Positions 1 to 9,705 of a DNA stretch of 64,000 nucleotides are shown in pieces. The stretch covers positions 24,334-88,333 of the forward strand of contig DAIOHK010000007.1 in assembly GCA_036744795.1 (NCBI GenBank), given 5' to 3'. How positions within the stretch are numbered: the stretch's first letter is position 1; every line of letters starts with the position of its first letter. The stretch is from UBA5486 sp036744795 (lineage in GTDB: Bacteria > Bacillota > UBA4882 > UBA10575). The notes beneath the pieces were generated by a model. It saw only the letters and a program-made list of their open reading frames with translations, did no database searches and was not told the DNA's origin. The position numbers and the translations under genes are program-made.

Positions 1-453
1 GGACCAGGAGCAATTCTTGGGACTTATTCTTCAGAAGAAGCTTTGGAACAACTACACCTCAATTTTGAGACCATACCGGGAATTATTGGTGTTAATAATC
101 ATATGGGTTCTAAAGGCACCCAGGATCCTGAGTTAATGCGTTTAATTTTGAAAGAAGTAAAAAACAGAGGTTTATTTTTCATCGATAGCATGACTATCAA
201 CTCTTCAATTGCTAATAAAATTGCAGAAAAATTACGAGTTCCAGTTGCAAACCGAGATGTTTTTCTAGATGGTGAAGGAGTAGAAGGTATCCGATTGCAA
301 ATTAACCGGTTGATTGAGATAGCCTTAATACAAGGATCAGCAATCGGTATTGCCCACTCCCGTCCTGGAGTGGCTAAAGAACTCGCTAAATGTCTTCCCC
401 TTTGCGAAAAAGCCCGGGTAGAACTAGTTTACGTTTCCGAACTTGTTAAATAA
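1..453 (+). CDS. Divergent polysaccharide deacetylase (YibQ/DUF610-like), 5' truncated
   Basis: The reading frame is open from base 1, so the start lies before the window; 150 codons remain. The visible part carries the GVNNHMGS motif typical of the YibQ-like divergent polysaccharide deacetylases, then an FIDS stretch and a late HSRPG motif, in the order seen in the (beta/alpha) barrel of that family. Members are usually exported and resemble NodB deacetylases; their substrate is mostly unknown. No downstream partner: a gene-free stretch and uvrB follow. The family call is from motif recognition; enzymatic activity is inferred. Confidence 0.8.
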   Translation, partial: GPGAILGTYSSEEALEQLHLNFETIPGIIGVNNHMGSKGTQDPELMRLILKEVKNRGLFFIDSMTINSSIANKIAEKLRVPVANRDVFLDGEGVEGIRLQINRLIEIALIQGSAIGIAHSRPGVAKELAKCLPLCEKARVELVYVSELVK

Positions 454-560
454 GGACTTGCATATTCAATTATTATATTTTAACAACAATATTTTGATAG
501 CCTCCTAGGAATTCTTTAATTTCTATTTTGAAATTAAATCATATTATATTTCTATTCAAG
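454..560 (+). repeat. Degraded copy of dispersed intergenic element
   Basis: It begins immediately after the deacetylase stop with a TIR-like GGACTTGCATATTC and holds the core AACAACAATATTTTGATAGCC, a close variant of the core in the copies at 15103 and 63331. The right end is not clear, so the end given is approximate. The rest of the 330 bp gap before uvrB is AT-rich with the LexA-like box and a -10. Confidence 0.45.
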
Positions 561-703
561 TATTTCCGGAAATTAAACAATTACCGCGAATATATTTTAA
601 ACAATCTATAATTATACCAAAGGTAATTATGTAGCTTTTCCATTTAACAAACTTAGTTTTAATCTTTTTTTAAAAGGGTTTCCTTTTTTTCTGTAGAATA
701 CCA

Positions 704-717
704 CGAATGTATGTTCG
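704..717 (+). promoter_or_regulatory. LexA/DinR (SOS) operator-like box upstream of uvrB
   Basis: CGAATGTATGTTCG is a near-palindrome matching the Firmicutes SOS box GAAC-N4-GTTC with one mismatch, and its central GTAT fits the RNRY rule. It lies about 25 bp before a TATAAT (742-747), where a repressor would block the promoter. uvrBA is a known LexA target in Bacillus, so the site is in the expected place. No clear -35 hexamer is visible. Confidence 0.65.
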
Positions 718-783
718 ATAGAAAAGCAAGCACTTTTTTAGTATAATATAATATTATGTAAACTTTTTATTGGGGATGATCTA

Positions 784-2757
784 ATGAATACCTTCAAATT
801 AATTGCTCCCTATGCCCCCAGTGGCGATCAACCGGAAGCAATTGATAAACTAATTACCGGTTTAAAAAATGAGGCCAAGAGCCAAGTCTTATTAGGGGTA
901 ACCGGGTCCGGAAAAACTTTTACCATGGCCAATATTATTGCTAGGGTAAACCGTCCAACACTGATTCTTGCCCATAATAAGACTTTGGCTGCTCAATTAT
1001 ATAGCGAGTTTAAAGAGTTTTTTCCAGAAAATGCGGTCCACTATTTTGTAAGCTATTATGACTATTATCAGCCTGAAGCTTATATTGCACAGTCTGATAC
1101 CTATATCGAGAAAGATGCCAGTGTCAATGATGAGATCGATCGCCTGCGCCACGCTGCCACCTCTTCCCTTTTTGAAAGAAGGGATGTTCTAATTGTTGCT
1201 AGTGTTTCTTGCATTTATGGTTTAGGCTCTCCAGAAGATTATAAAGGGATGACTCTTTCTTTAAAACATGGTGATTTCCGTGACCGGGACAAGATTCTCC
1301 GCCGTCTAGTAGGAATCAAATACTCCCGGAATGATATTGGTTTTACCCGTGGGACATTTCGCGTCCGGGGGGATGTAATTGAGATCATCCCCATTTATGG
1401 AGAGACGATCATTAGGATTGAACTCTTTGGGGATGAAGTGGAACGAATTTTAGAAGTAGACCCCTTAACTGGAGAAATTCTTGGTGAAAAGGAGACCATC
1501 ACCATCTACCCGGGAACCCATTATATTACCAGTGAAGAAAAGATGAAAACAGCGATCATTGCCATTGAACAAGAACTGGAACAGGAACTTGCCAAACTGC
1601 GAAGGGAAGAAAATCTTCTTGAAGCCCAACGCTTAGAGCAAAGAACCCGTTTTGACCTGGAAATGCTCCAGGAAGTTGGTTATTGCCAAGGAATCGAAAA
1701 CTATTCCCGGCACCTTACAGGAAGAAATCCTGGTGATGCTCCTGCCACCCTTCTTGATTATTTCCCTGGGGATTTTCTTTTGTTTATTGATGAATCCCAT
1801 GTAACAATACCACAGGTAAGGGCGATGTATGCCGGAGATCGTTCTCGCAAAGAAAATTTAATCCGCTATGGATTTCGCCTTCCTTCCGCCTTAGATAATC
1901 GCCCTCTCCGCTTTGAAGAATTTGAAAAGGCTATTAACCAGGTGATTTATGTCTCTGCTACCCCGGCTGCTTATGAATTACAACAAGCTGTACAAGTAGT
2001 TGAACAGGTAATCCGTCCTACCGGCCTACTTGATCCGGAAATTGAAGTCCGGCCGATAAAAAATCAGATCGATGATTTAATGGAGGAGATTAGGGTTAGG
2101 GTTAATAGAAAGGAAAGAGTTCTGGTTACTACACTTACTAAAAGAATGGCTGAGGATTTAACTGAATACTTGGAAGAGGCAGGTTTTAAAGTACGGTATT
2201 TACATTCGGAGGTTCATACTCTTGATCGGGTAGCAATCCTCAGAGATCTACGTTTAGGAAAATTTGATGTTTTAGTCGGAATTAACCTACTCCGTGAAGG
2301 GCTTGATCTGCCAGAGGTTACTCTTGTTGCTATTTTGGATGCGGATAAAGAAGGGTTTCTCCGTTCGGAAACTACATTAATCCAAATTATTGGACGAGCT
2401 GCTCGCAATGTCTCCGGAAAGGTGATTATGTACGCTGATCGAATTACCGATTCAATGGGTCGTGCTATCAAAGAAACAAACCGTCGCCGGCAAAAACAAC
2501 TTAAATATAATGAAAAAAATAACATCACACCAGAAACGATCCGCAAAGCGGTCCGTGATTTAATTAATGTAGAACAAGTTGCTGAGGAAAAAGTAGTTTA
2601 TGAAGCAAAACAGCGTAATTTATCACCGGTGGAAATCCGTGAACTCATTTCGGAACTGGAAGAAGAGATGTTAAAAGCTGCGGAAAAACTAGAGTTTGAA
2701 ACTGCTGCTAAACTTCGCGACGAGATGAAAGAATGGTACAAATTACTGGAGGATTGA
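784..2757 (+). CDS. uvrB: Excinuclease ABC subunit B
   Basis: UvrB is the DNA-damage-verifying helicase-like subunit of nucleotide excision repair; it receives lesions from UvrA and recruits UvrC. The 657-residue product has the Walker A GVTGSGKT (about 38-45), the tyrosine-rich beta-hairpin YYDYYQPEAYI (about 91-101) that clamps DNA, a DESH motif near 337, helicase motifs including QIIGRAAR, and a C-terminal UVR domain for UvrC contact. The length is normal. The ATG follows TGGGGATGATCTA. uvrA begins 7 bp after the stop, so the two form an operon, probably SOS-controlled through the box at 704. Confidence 0.98.
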   Translation: MNTFKLIAPYAPSGDQPEAIDKLITGLKNEAKSQVLLGVTGSGKTFTMANIIARVNRPTLILAHNKTLAAQLYSEFKEFFPENAVHYFVSYYDYYQPEAYIAQSDTYIEKDASVNDEIDRLRHAATSSLFERRDVLIVASVSCIYGLGSPEDYKGMTLSLKHGDFRDRDKILRRLVGIKYSRNDIGFTRGTFRVRGDVIEIIPIYGETIIRIELFGDEVERILEVDPLTGEILGEKETITIYPGTHYITSEEKMKTAIIAIEQELEQELAKLRREENLLEAQRLEQRTRFDLEMLQEVGYCQGIENYSRHLTGRNPGDAPATLLDYFPGDFLLFIDESHVTIPQVRAMYAGDRSRKENLIRYGFRLPSALDNRPLRFEEFEKAINQVIYVSATPAAYELQQAVQVVEQVIRPTGLLDPEIEVRPIKNQIDDLMEEIRVRVNRKERVLVTTLTKRMAEDLTEYLEEAGFKVRYLHSEVHTLDRVAILRDLRLGKFDVLVGINLLREGLDLPEVTLVAILDADKEGFLRSETTLIQIIGRAARNVSGKVIMYADRITDSMGRAIKETNRRRQKQLKYNEKNNITPETIRKAVRDLINVEQVAEEKVVYEAKQRNLSPVEIRELISELEEEMLKAAEKLEFETAAKLRDEMKEWYKLLED

Positions 2758-2764
2758 ATGTAAA

Positions 2765-5611
2765 ATGAAAAAAGATAGGATAATTGTTAAAGGCGCTAAA
2801 GTGCATAACCTCAAAAATATAGATGTGGAAATTCCCCGGGATCAACTAGTGGTCATGACAGGGCTCTCTGGCTCCGGTAAATCCTCCCTGGCCTTTGATA
2901 CCATCTATGCCGAAGGGCAGCGCAGATACGTAGAATCTCTCTCCGCCTATGCCCGACAGTTTTTAGGCCAAATGGATAAACCGGATGTAGATTATATTGA
3001 AGGACTCTCTCCAGCGATCTCTATTGACCAAAAAACCACCTCCCGGAATCCCCGTTCCACTGTAGGAACAGTCACTGAAATCTACGACTATCTTCGCTTG
3101 CTTTATGCCCGAATTGGTCACCCTCATTGTCCGGATTGTGGGCGAGAAATTGCTAAACAAACAGTAGAACAGATTGTTGATCAAGTCATGAAATTACCAG
3201 TGGAAACAAAATTTCAAATTTTGGCTCCAATTGTAAGAGGAAGAAAGGGAGAGTATGAAAAAGTCTTCTCCGACTTAAAAAAAGAGGGTTTTGTTCGCGT
3301 GCGCGTTGATGGTGAGATTCGGACTCTGGAAGAAGAAATAACTCTAGCCAGATATAAACAGCATTGGATCGAAGTTGTTGTGGACAGATTAATTCTCCGT
3401 TCTGACATCCAGTCCCGTTTGGCCGATTCGATAGAGACTGCTTTACACCTGGCCAAAGGTTTAGTTATTATCGCTCCGCTTTCTGGTGAGGAATCTCTAT
3501 ATAGTGAGAATTTTGCCTGTCCGGACTGTGGCTTCAGTTTTGAAGAAATCACACCCCGGATGTTCTCCTTCAATTCTCCTTATGGAGCCTGTCCGGCCTG
3601 CGACGGCTTGGGCTTTAAGATGGAAATTGACCCAGATAAAGTAATTGATAAAAACCGTTCCCTTAATGATGGAGGGGTCATTGCTTGGAGCTCTGATCAA
3701 AATTCCTGGTCACTACAGTATCTTCAGAGTGTAGCTCAACATTACAATCTTGACCCCAACTTACCTTTAAAAAAGGCCACCTCTGAACAACTCCAGGCTA
3801 TCCTTTATGGATCTGGAAAAGAAAAAATTGCAGTCCGCTATCAAGGAGATGATGGGAAAGAGTGGCGGCAGCATATCAGATTTGAGGGTATTATTAATAA
3901 CCTTAATCGGCGTTACCGGAATACCCACTCTGATTATATCCGCCGTGATATTGAAGAAAAATTTATGACGATCCGGACCTGTACTCAGTGTCATGGTGCA
4001 AGGCTTAGCCGTGAGAGCTTAGCCATAACTGTTGGTAATCTTAATATTAGCCAAATATCAGCTTTTTCTATTTTGAAAGCCAAAGAATTTTTTACTTCGC
4101 TTACACTTTCAGAAAAAGAAAAAATTATTGCACACCAGGTTTTTAAAGAAATCGACAATCGCCTTGGCTTCTTAATCAATGTTGGCCTAGATTACCTTAC
4201 CATTGACCGGGCAGCAGGTTCTCTTTCCGGCGGTGAAGCACAACGGATTCGCCTAGCCACTCAGATTGGTTCCTCCTTAGTAGGGGTCTTATATATTCTG
4301 GATGAACCTAGTATTGGCTTGCATCAAAGAGACAATCACAGGTTAATTAATACTTTAAAAAAGCTTCGTGACTTAGGCAATACTTTGATTGTAGTAGAAC
4401 ATGATGAAGAAATGATCAGAGAAGCAGATCATATAATTGATGTGGGCCCTGGAGCAGGTTCTCATGGGGGAGAGATCGTAGCAACCGGTAATTTAAAGGC
4501 AATTATGTCTAACAAGCAATCAATAACCGGAGCTTATCTTTCCGGGAAACAACAGATTCCTGTTCCAAAACTCCGGCGATCAGGAAATGGTAAATATTTA
4601 GAAATTAAGGGTGCACAAGAGCATAACTTAAAAAATATCAATGTTTCGATTCCACTAGGTTGTTTCGTTGGTATTACCGGCGTCTCTGGTTCAGGAAAGA
4701 GCACCTTAATTAATGAAATCCTCTATCCGGTACTAGCACGGAAACTAAATAATGCTACGCTTCTTAAACCTGGTACTCATCAAGAAGTTAACGGTGTCCA
4801 ATTTCTGGATAAAGTAATCAATATTGATCAGTCTCCGATCGGACGAACTCCTCGCTCGAATCCTGCTACCTATACCAGCGTCTTTGATGATATCCGGGCT
4901 GTCTTTGCTGAAACTCCGGAATCAAAGGTTCGAGGCTATAAACCAGGACGTTTTTCCTTCAATGTTAAAGGTGGCCGTTGTGAGGCTTGTACCGGCGATG
5001 GAATCATCAAGATTGAAATGCATTTTCTTCCTGATGTTTATGTACCATGTGAAGTCTGTAAAGGTAAGCGGTATAATCGTGAAACTCTAGAAATTAAATA
5101 TAGAGGCCAAACCATTGCTGATATTCTTAATATGCAAGTAGAAGAAGCTTTGACTTTTTTTGAAAACCATCCGCGCATCAAAAGGAGACTCCAGACTCTT
5201 TATGATGTAGGGTTGGGTTATATTAAGCTTGGCCAGTCTGCTACTACGCTTTCAGGGGGGGAAGCCCAACGCATTAAACTCGCTACTGAACTTGCTAGAC
5301 GTAGTAATGGCCGGACGATTTATCTTTTAGATGAACCTACTACCGGACTCCATTTTGCTGATGTCCAGAAATTACTAGAGGTTTTAACAAGATTAGTTGA
5401 TAGTGGTAATACTGTTTTGGTAATCGAGCATAACCTAGATGTGATTAAAACCGCCGATTATCTGATCGATTTAGGACCTGAAGGGGGAGACCGGGGTGGA
5501 CAAGTTGTCGCAGCAGGAACCCCTGAAGAGCTGGCTGAAAACCCTCATTCTTATACGGGAATCTTTCTGCGACAAGTTTTGGACAATAAACTAAATGCTA
5601 AAGAGGCCTGA
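2765..5611 (+). CDS. uvrA: Excinuclease ABC subunit A
   Basis: UvrA is the damage-sensing dimeric ABC ATPase that loads UvrB. The 948-residue protein has two ABC modules: Walker A GLSGSGKSS (about 33-41) and GVSGSGKST (about 640-650), and two LSGGEAQRI signatures. Zinc-binding CPDCG/CPACDG and CEACTGDG/CEVCKG clusters are intact. Its length is standard. It starts 7 bp after uvrB and is presumably co-transcribed. No terminator is obvious; a solitary TIR of the intergenic element lies 14 bp beyond the stop. Confidence 0.98.
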   Translation: MKKDRIIVKGAKVHNLKNIDVEIPRDQLVVMTGLSGSGKSSLAFDTIYAEGQRRYVESLSAYARQFLGQMDKPDVDYIEGLSPAISIDQKTTSRNPRSTVGTVTEIYDYLRLLYARIGHPHCPDCGREIAKQTVEQIVDQVMKLPVETKFQILAPIVRGRKGEYEKVFSDLKKEGFVRVRVDGEIRTLEEEITLARYKQHWIEVVVDRLILRSDIQSRLADSIETALHLAKGLVIIAPLSGEESLYSENFACPDCGFSFEEITPRMFSFNSPYGACPACDGLGFKMEIDPDKVIDKNRSLNDGGVIAWSSDQNSWSLQYLQSVAQHYNLDPNLPLKKATSEQLQAILYGSGKEKIAVRYQGDDGKEWRQHIRFEGIINNLNRRYRNTHSDYIRRDIEEKFMTIRTCTQCHGARLSRESLAITVGNLNISQISAFSILKAKEFFTSLTLSEKEKIIAHQVFKEIDNRLGFLINVGLDYLTIDRAAGSLSGGEAQRIRLATQIGSSLVGVLYILDEPSIGLHQRDNHRLINTLKKLRDLGNTLIVVEHDEEMIREADHIIDVGPGAGSHGGEIVATGNLKAIMSNKQSITGAYLSGKQQIPVPKLRRSGNGKYLEIKGAQEHNLKNINVSIPLGCFVGITGVSGSGKSTLINEILYPVLARKLNNATLLKPGTHQEVNGVQFLDKVINIDQSPIGRTPRSNPATYTSVFDDIRAVFAETPESKVRGYKPGRFSFNVKGGRCEACTGDGIIKIEMHFLPDVYVPCEVCKGKRYNRETLEIKYRGQTIADILNMQVEEALTFFENHPRIKRRLQTLYDVGLGYIKLGQSATTLSGGEAQRIKLATELARRSNGRTIYLLDEPTTGLHFADVQKLLEVLTRLVDSGNTVLVIEHNLDVIKTADYLIDLGPEGGDRGGQVVAAGTPEELAENPHSYTGIFLRQVLDNKLNAKEA

Positions 5612-5624
5612 AAAAATAAAGGTA

Positions 5625-5638
5625 AATTATGCAATTCC
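5625..5638 (+). repeat. Solitary terminal repeat of intergenic element
   Basis: AATTATGCAATTCC followed by CTC is identical to the right end of the element at 15103-15215, but no matching left end is present before it (uvrA stops at 5611). It is best read as a remnant of a truncated or excised copy. Confidence 0.5.
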
Positions 5639-5711
5639 CTCAAAAAATTATGGTTTATTCATCAAGAAACTGGTACCATATCTATAGAGAAAACTTGAGG
5701 AGGAAACAATT

Positions 5712-6887
5712 TTGAATGAAAATGAACTTCTTTTAAGGTACGGTAATAATCCCCACCAAAAGCCAGCCAGAATTTATATGAAAGAAGGAGCCTTACCCCT
5801 AAAAGTAATCAATGGCCGCCCCGGGTATATCAATCTCTTAGATGCCTTTAATTCCTGGCAATTAGTAAAGGAACTCCGTGAAGCACTTAAGAAACCTGCT
5901 GCCGCCTCCTTTAAGCATGTAAGCCCTGCAGGAGCAGCTATTGGCATCGAGCTGGATGAAACTTTAAAAAAGGCTTATTTTGTTGAAGATATGGAGCTTT
6001 CCCCCCTAGCCTGTGCGTATCTCCGTGCCAGGGGAGCAGATCGCGTCTCCTCTTTTGGTGATTGGATTGCTTTAAGCGAGCAAGTCGATCTCCCCACTGC
6101 CAGAATTATTGCCAAAGAAGTTTCGGACGGGGTTATCGCTCCTGGTTACCGGCCTGAGGCTTTGGAAGTCTTAAAACAAAAGAAAAAAGGAAATTACGTT
6201 ATTATTCAGATGGATCCTGAATATGAACCCGAAGAAATGGAAAGCCGCGAAGTTTTCGGGATTACTTTTGAACAAAAACGAAATAATATAAAAATTACCG
6301 ATCAACTCTTGAAGAATATTGTCACTGAAAAGAAAAACCTACCCGAATCTGCACGTAGAGATCTACTCATCTCCTTAATTACTTTAAAATATACCCAGTC
6401 TAATTCGGTCTGTTATGCTCACAGCGGCCAAGCAATTGGCATTGGTGCCGGACAACAATCGAGAATTCTCTGTACCCGTTTGGCAGCAGCAAAAGCAGAA
6501 AACTGGTTCCTCCGACAACACCCGGCCGTTCTTGACCTTCGATTTAAAGATAGCCTTACCCGTTCAGAGAAAGATAATGCTATTGACCTCTATTTACGGG
6601 ATAATTTGAGTAGTGCTGAATTAAGGGTCTGGGAAGAGTCTTTTATTAAGGTGCCTGTCAGATTAAATGCAAAGGAGAAAAGAGCCTGGATCGAGAAGTT
6701 TAGTGATACTGCACTGGCTTCTGATGCTTTCTTTCCCTTCCGTGATAATATTGACTGTGCTGCAGAATGTGGCGTTAAATTTATTGCCCAACCCGGTGGT
6801 TCTATTAGGGATCAAAATGTAATTAAAGCCTGCAATGATTATGGAATGATCATGGCCTTTACTGAACTGAGGTTGTTTCATCATTAA
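5712..6887 (+). CDS. Stand-alone AICAR formyltransferase (PurH C-terminal-type)
   Basis: This 391-residue protein corresponds to the transformylase half of bifunctional PurH: it opens with RYGNNPHQKPARIY and has the catalytic Lys-His pair in FKHVSPAGAAIG (about residues 67-78) and the late block HSGQAIGIGAGQQSR. It would move a formyl group from 10-formyl-THF to AICAR to give FAICAR in purine synthesis. The IMP cyclohydrolase domain (about 200 residues in PurH) is absent, so ring closure needs another enzyme outside the window. Start TTG at 5712 is supported by GAGGAGG 8 bp upstream. It is monocistronic, with a terminator after it. No other pur genes are near. Confidence 0.88.
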   Translation: MNENELLLRYGNNPHQKPARIYMKEGALPLKVINGRPGYINLLDAFNSWQLVKELREALKKPAAASFKHVSPAGAAIGIELDETLKKAYFVEDMELSPLACAYLRARGADRVSSFGDWIALSEQVDLPTARIIAKEVSDGVIAPGYRPEALEVLKQKKKGNYVIIQMDPEYEPEEMESREVFGITFEQKRNNIKITDQLLKNIVTEKKNLPESARRDLLISLITLKYTQSNSVCYAHSGQAIGIGAGQQSRILCTRLAAAKAENWFLRQHPAVLDLRFKDSLTRSEKDNAIDLYLRDNLSSAELRVWEESFIKVPVRLNAKEKRAWIEKFSDTALASDAFFPFRDNIDCAAECGVKFIAQPGGSIRDQNVIKACNDYGMIMAFTELRLFHH

Positions 6888-6899
6888 TAAGCAGATGAT

Positions 6900-6944
6900 A
6901 AAACCCCGGATTTGCTATAAAGTAGAACCGGGGTTTCTTTTTTT
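6900..6944 (+). terminator. Rho-independent terminator after AICAR formyltransferase
   Basis: AAACCCCGG and CCGGGGTTT form a 9 bp stem around an 18-base loop, followed by a run of T (TTTCTTTTTTT). It lies 13 bp after the stop codon. Confidence 0.9.
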
Positions 6945-6984
6945 ATACCGCCCTTAACATTATTCTTTAACGATTTGCACGGTT

Positions 6985-7030
6985 CCATTGATTAAGATTA
7001 AACACAATATATTAATAGTCATAATTTGGA
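6985..7030 (+). repeat. Fragment of dispersed intergenic element
   Basis: TTAAGATTAAACACAATATA followed by TTAATAGTC matches the core of the element at 15103 (TTAAGATTCAACCACAATATA, then TTGATAGCC) with few changes. Clear terminal repeats are missing, so this is a degraded copy. Confidence 0.4.
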
Positions 7031-7085
7031 ATTAACACTACATAGTCTTTCATGCCGCCTACCCACGTACAAATTAATGTAAATC

Positions 7086-7101
7086 AAAGACGGATGAATC
7101 G
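7086..7101 (+). repeat. 16 bp repeat shared with 37456-37471
   Basis: AAAGACGGATGAATCG is present identically at 37456. Flanking sequence is also loosely similar (ACCCAC about 30 bp upstream in both). Both copies are intergenic. Its nature is unknown. Confidence 0.5.
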
Positions 7102-7166
7102 CAACCCTCAGAGACTTTTCCCGTATTGCTCAAATGGGTGCCGTAGGAATTACGCAATTCTCCCGT

Positions 7167-8285
7167 TTAAACCGTTTTCTGATAAATCCGATAAACTCTA
7201 TAAAGTTTACCTCCAACTCCCACGACCGAACGGATCGATTCTTTATTCATCTCCGCAATCGTTGATCCCTCACCATAAACATAACCTTTATTTCTTGCCT
7301 CTAGCATTAAACGATGGTAAATAGCACTATTGACAGCCTTATTCCTAAATTTAGGTACCACAAACTGTATAAAGACCCGTGCGCCATTAATCTTCCTTTT
7401 ATACCAAAGATACTTTATAAAGCCAAAGGGAAAAAGTCTACCATCTAGTCTTTTTAAGACCTGATTATAATCAGGTAAAGCCACTACAAAGCCGATTGGT
7501 CGGTCCTGAGAACGGGCAATATAAACTAAATCCGAATCCACAAATTTAGCCAGTGTATAGATTTCCGCCCGGATCTCTTCTAAAGATGGAGGCGTTAAAT
7601 GCCCCCAAGATTCAGGCATGGATAGGTCTAGAATCTCTTTAATATCACTTATTTCCCGTTCTAGATTTTTTTTATCAAACCGGTCAATATGAAAATCAAA
7701 TTTCTTCATGGCATACGCTACTATCCTGCCATATCTCTCATCATCAAGCTTTTCTACATCTAAATGAAAAGCCAATAGATCCATATTTTTTTCAAATCCA
7801 CTACTTTCAAAGAATTTTTCATAATAAGGGGGATTATAAGAATTCATCAAGACCGGTGGACCATTAAATCCTTTAATTAAGATCCCCCGATTATCATCAC
7901 CATTTGTTGGTGAGACTGGTCCAACCACCCTAGTTAACCCTCTCTGTCTTAACCAGGCTATCGCCGCCTCAAACAGTGAGGTGGCAACTTTTTCGTCATT
8001 AATCGTCTCAAAGAGACTAATGTAACCTTCCTTCTTTCTTTTTTTTCGATTTAATTTAGTATTAACCCCCACTAAAATCCTACCAACGACTTGATTCTCT
8101 GAAAGGGCAAGAAAAAATGTATGTGGGTCTCTAGCTAGCAATGGATTGTTTTTACCCTGTAAGGTCTGGAATAAAGGCCAACGTAACGGAGGAACCCAGT
8201 AAGGATCATTTTTATAAATTTCCCATGGTAAATCAATAAAAGCCTTTAATTCTTGCTTCTTCTTTATTTCTTTTATTTGTAACAT
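7167..8285 (-). CDS. GNAT-like N-acetyltransferase, long form
   Basis: This 372-residue soluble protein resembles the long (about 370-380 residue) GNAT-superfamily proteins often left unnamed. Recognisable pieces are the N-terminal LPWEIYKNDPYWVPPL, PVSPTNGDDNRGILIKGFN (about 120-138), and a C-terminal acetyltransferase fold region with FRNKAVNSAIYHRLMLEA. The acceptor substrate is unknown. Start ATG 8285 follows AGTAGGAGAATAAG. It lies 41 bp after the DUF819 gene on the same strand, so the two may be co-transcribed. Family call is by overall resemblance. Confidence 0.7.
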   Translation of the reverse strand: MLQIKEIKKKQELKAFIDLPWEIYKNDPYWVPPLRWPLFQTLQGKNNPLLARDPHTFFLALSENQVVGRILVGVNTKLNRKKRKKEGYISLFETINDEKVATSLFEAAIAWLRQRGLTRVVGPVSPTNGDDNRGILIKGFNGPPVLMNSYNPPYYEKFFESSGFEKNMDLLAFHLDVEKLDDERYGRIVAYAMKKFDFHIDRFDKKNLEREISDIKEILDLSMPESWGHLTPPSLEEIRAEIYTLAKFVDSDLVYIARSQDRPIGFVVALPDYNQVLKRLDGRLFPFGFIKYLWYKRKINGARVFIQFVVPKFRNKAVNSAIYHRLMLEARNKGYVYGEGSTIAEMNKESIRSVVGVGGKLYRVYRIYQKTV

Positions 8286-8326
8286 CTTATTCTCCTACTT
8301 AAAAAGTTTAGTAACTACTTTTCTCC

Positions 8327-9445
8327 TTATTTTGGCATCAATAACCAGGCAACAGCAAAACCAAAATAATTTCCTATGGCGTAGCCCACCAAACCACTGG
8401 TTAAGCCAGATATTACCACCTCGCGGTTACTAATTCCTTCGGCAACAGGGCCAATAAAAGCTGGTCCAAAAATACCAGCAGTCGAGGTGATAATCGTGGT
8501 ATCAACATCAATTTGGAAAATAAATGCCAACAAAAAGTGGATTAATATCGACATTGTCATTACAAAGGCTGTATACATGAAAACCCCAGAACTTGAAGTA
8601 AGGATCCCGCTAAAATTAATATTCGTCCCTATCGCTAAAGAAAAGATGAGAATCAGGTATTGTCCGGCTTCATAAGTTCCTTTGATATTCCTAATCTTTT
8701 CCATAAATGAGGCCCCGATCCCCAGAGTGGTAATTACCAACATAACAATCGCGACTTCAATCCTACCTACTAATAACAGAGATACCCCTACGCTAATCCC
8801 AACAAAAATTACCGATAAAATAAATGCTACCAATAAACTAAACCTTTCCGTTGTTTCACTGGTAGCTGCTAAAGGAGGAGAAAAAACGGGTTTAACAAAA
8901 GGAGGAAGAAACCTACAAGCAAGCCATTTTGCCCCTGATATTAAAAATAGAAAATAAATTCCTCCAATAATCGCATCGGAAGTATTTGCTAAAATGAGGG
9001 TTTCTTCCCCAACCTTTAAACCCATACCAATTGCCATTAAATTAGGAGTACCGCCAGTATAAACGCCGACTAACATCCCAGACAGTTTCCAATAATTGGG
9101 GACAATGTCAGAAAATAAAAAAGCAGCCATAATTGAACTGGCTACCACTCCAATAATTACAAAAGCAAAAGAGATAATCGTTTTTCTCGCTAACCCTAGC
9201 CATCTTTGGAAATTTGTGGAGAACAGGATCATCGGAATAGCAAGAGGGATCATCAGTTCGGATAAAGTTAAAGCCAATTTTTTATCCACTGGAAAGCCAG
9301 AATTACCTAAAATCATCCCGATAATATAACAAAGAAGAATTGGACTGATAAATTGCAGTTTTTTTGTTTTATCAAGTAACTTCATAAGTAAAAAAGGGGT
9401 TATAGTATAAAAGATAATTTGCAAAACTTGCTGAATACTTTCCAC
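8327..9445 (-). CDS. DUF819 family integral membrane protein (YjcL-like)
   Basis: The 372-residue protein is almost entirely hydrophobic, with about ten membrane segments, glycine-rich helix breaks (GVYTGGTPNLMAIG, about 128-141) and GPAFIGPVAEG near the C-terminus. These features and length fit the DUF819/YjcL family, a putative carrier of unknown substrate. The GTG start (9445) follows GGGAGATGTT. It sits upstream of the GNAT gene in the same orientation. Transport function is inferred from topology only. Confidence 0.8.
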   Translation of the reverse strand: MESIQQVLQIIFYTITPFLLMKLLDKTKKLQFISPILLCYIIGMILGNSGFPVDKKLALTLSELMIPLAIPMILFSTNFQRWLGLARKTIISFAFVIIGVVASSIMAAFLFSDIVPNYWKLSGMLVGVYTGGTPNLMAIGMGLKVGEETLILANTSDAIIGGIYFLFLISGAKWLACRFLPPFVKPVFSPPLAATSETTERFSLLVAFILSVIFVGISVGVSLLLVGRIEVAIVMLVITTLGIGASFMEKIRNIKGTYEAGQYLILIFSLAIGTNINFSGILTSSSGVFMYTAFVMTMSILIHFLLAFIFQIDVDTTIITSTAGIFGPAFIGPVAEGISNREVVISGLTSGLVGYAIGNYFGFAVAWLLMPK

Positions 9446-9705
9446 AACATCTCCCCATTCCTATTAGCTTTTAACTGAATTTTATAATTTTATCCGATAC
9501 TCTGTCAAGTTAAAGAGGAGATTGCTCCAAAAATACTATTAAACTTTACAGAATAACCTCTATATCCTATTATGCAATATAAACATACAAATAAATACTT
9601 CTTTGGATAGCCTTTTCATGGTATAGTTTTATGGACGCATAGATTCTTTAAATGACTTACATTTATACTATTACAGTTCAAATCCAATAAAAAAGGAGGT
9701 TTATT

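Noticed and set aside
7052..7324. 90-codon plus-strand ORF after the AICAR formyltransferase
   Set aside because: Half of it is antisense to the GNAT gene, no convincing ribosome site, low-complexity composition.
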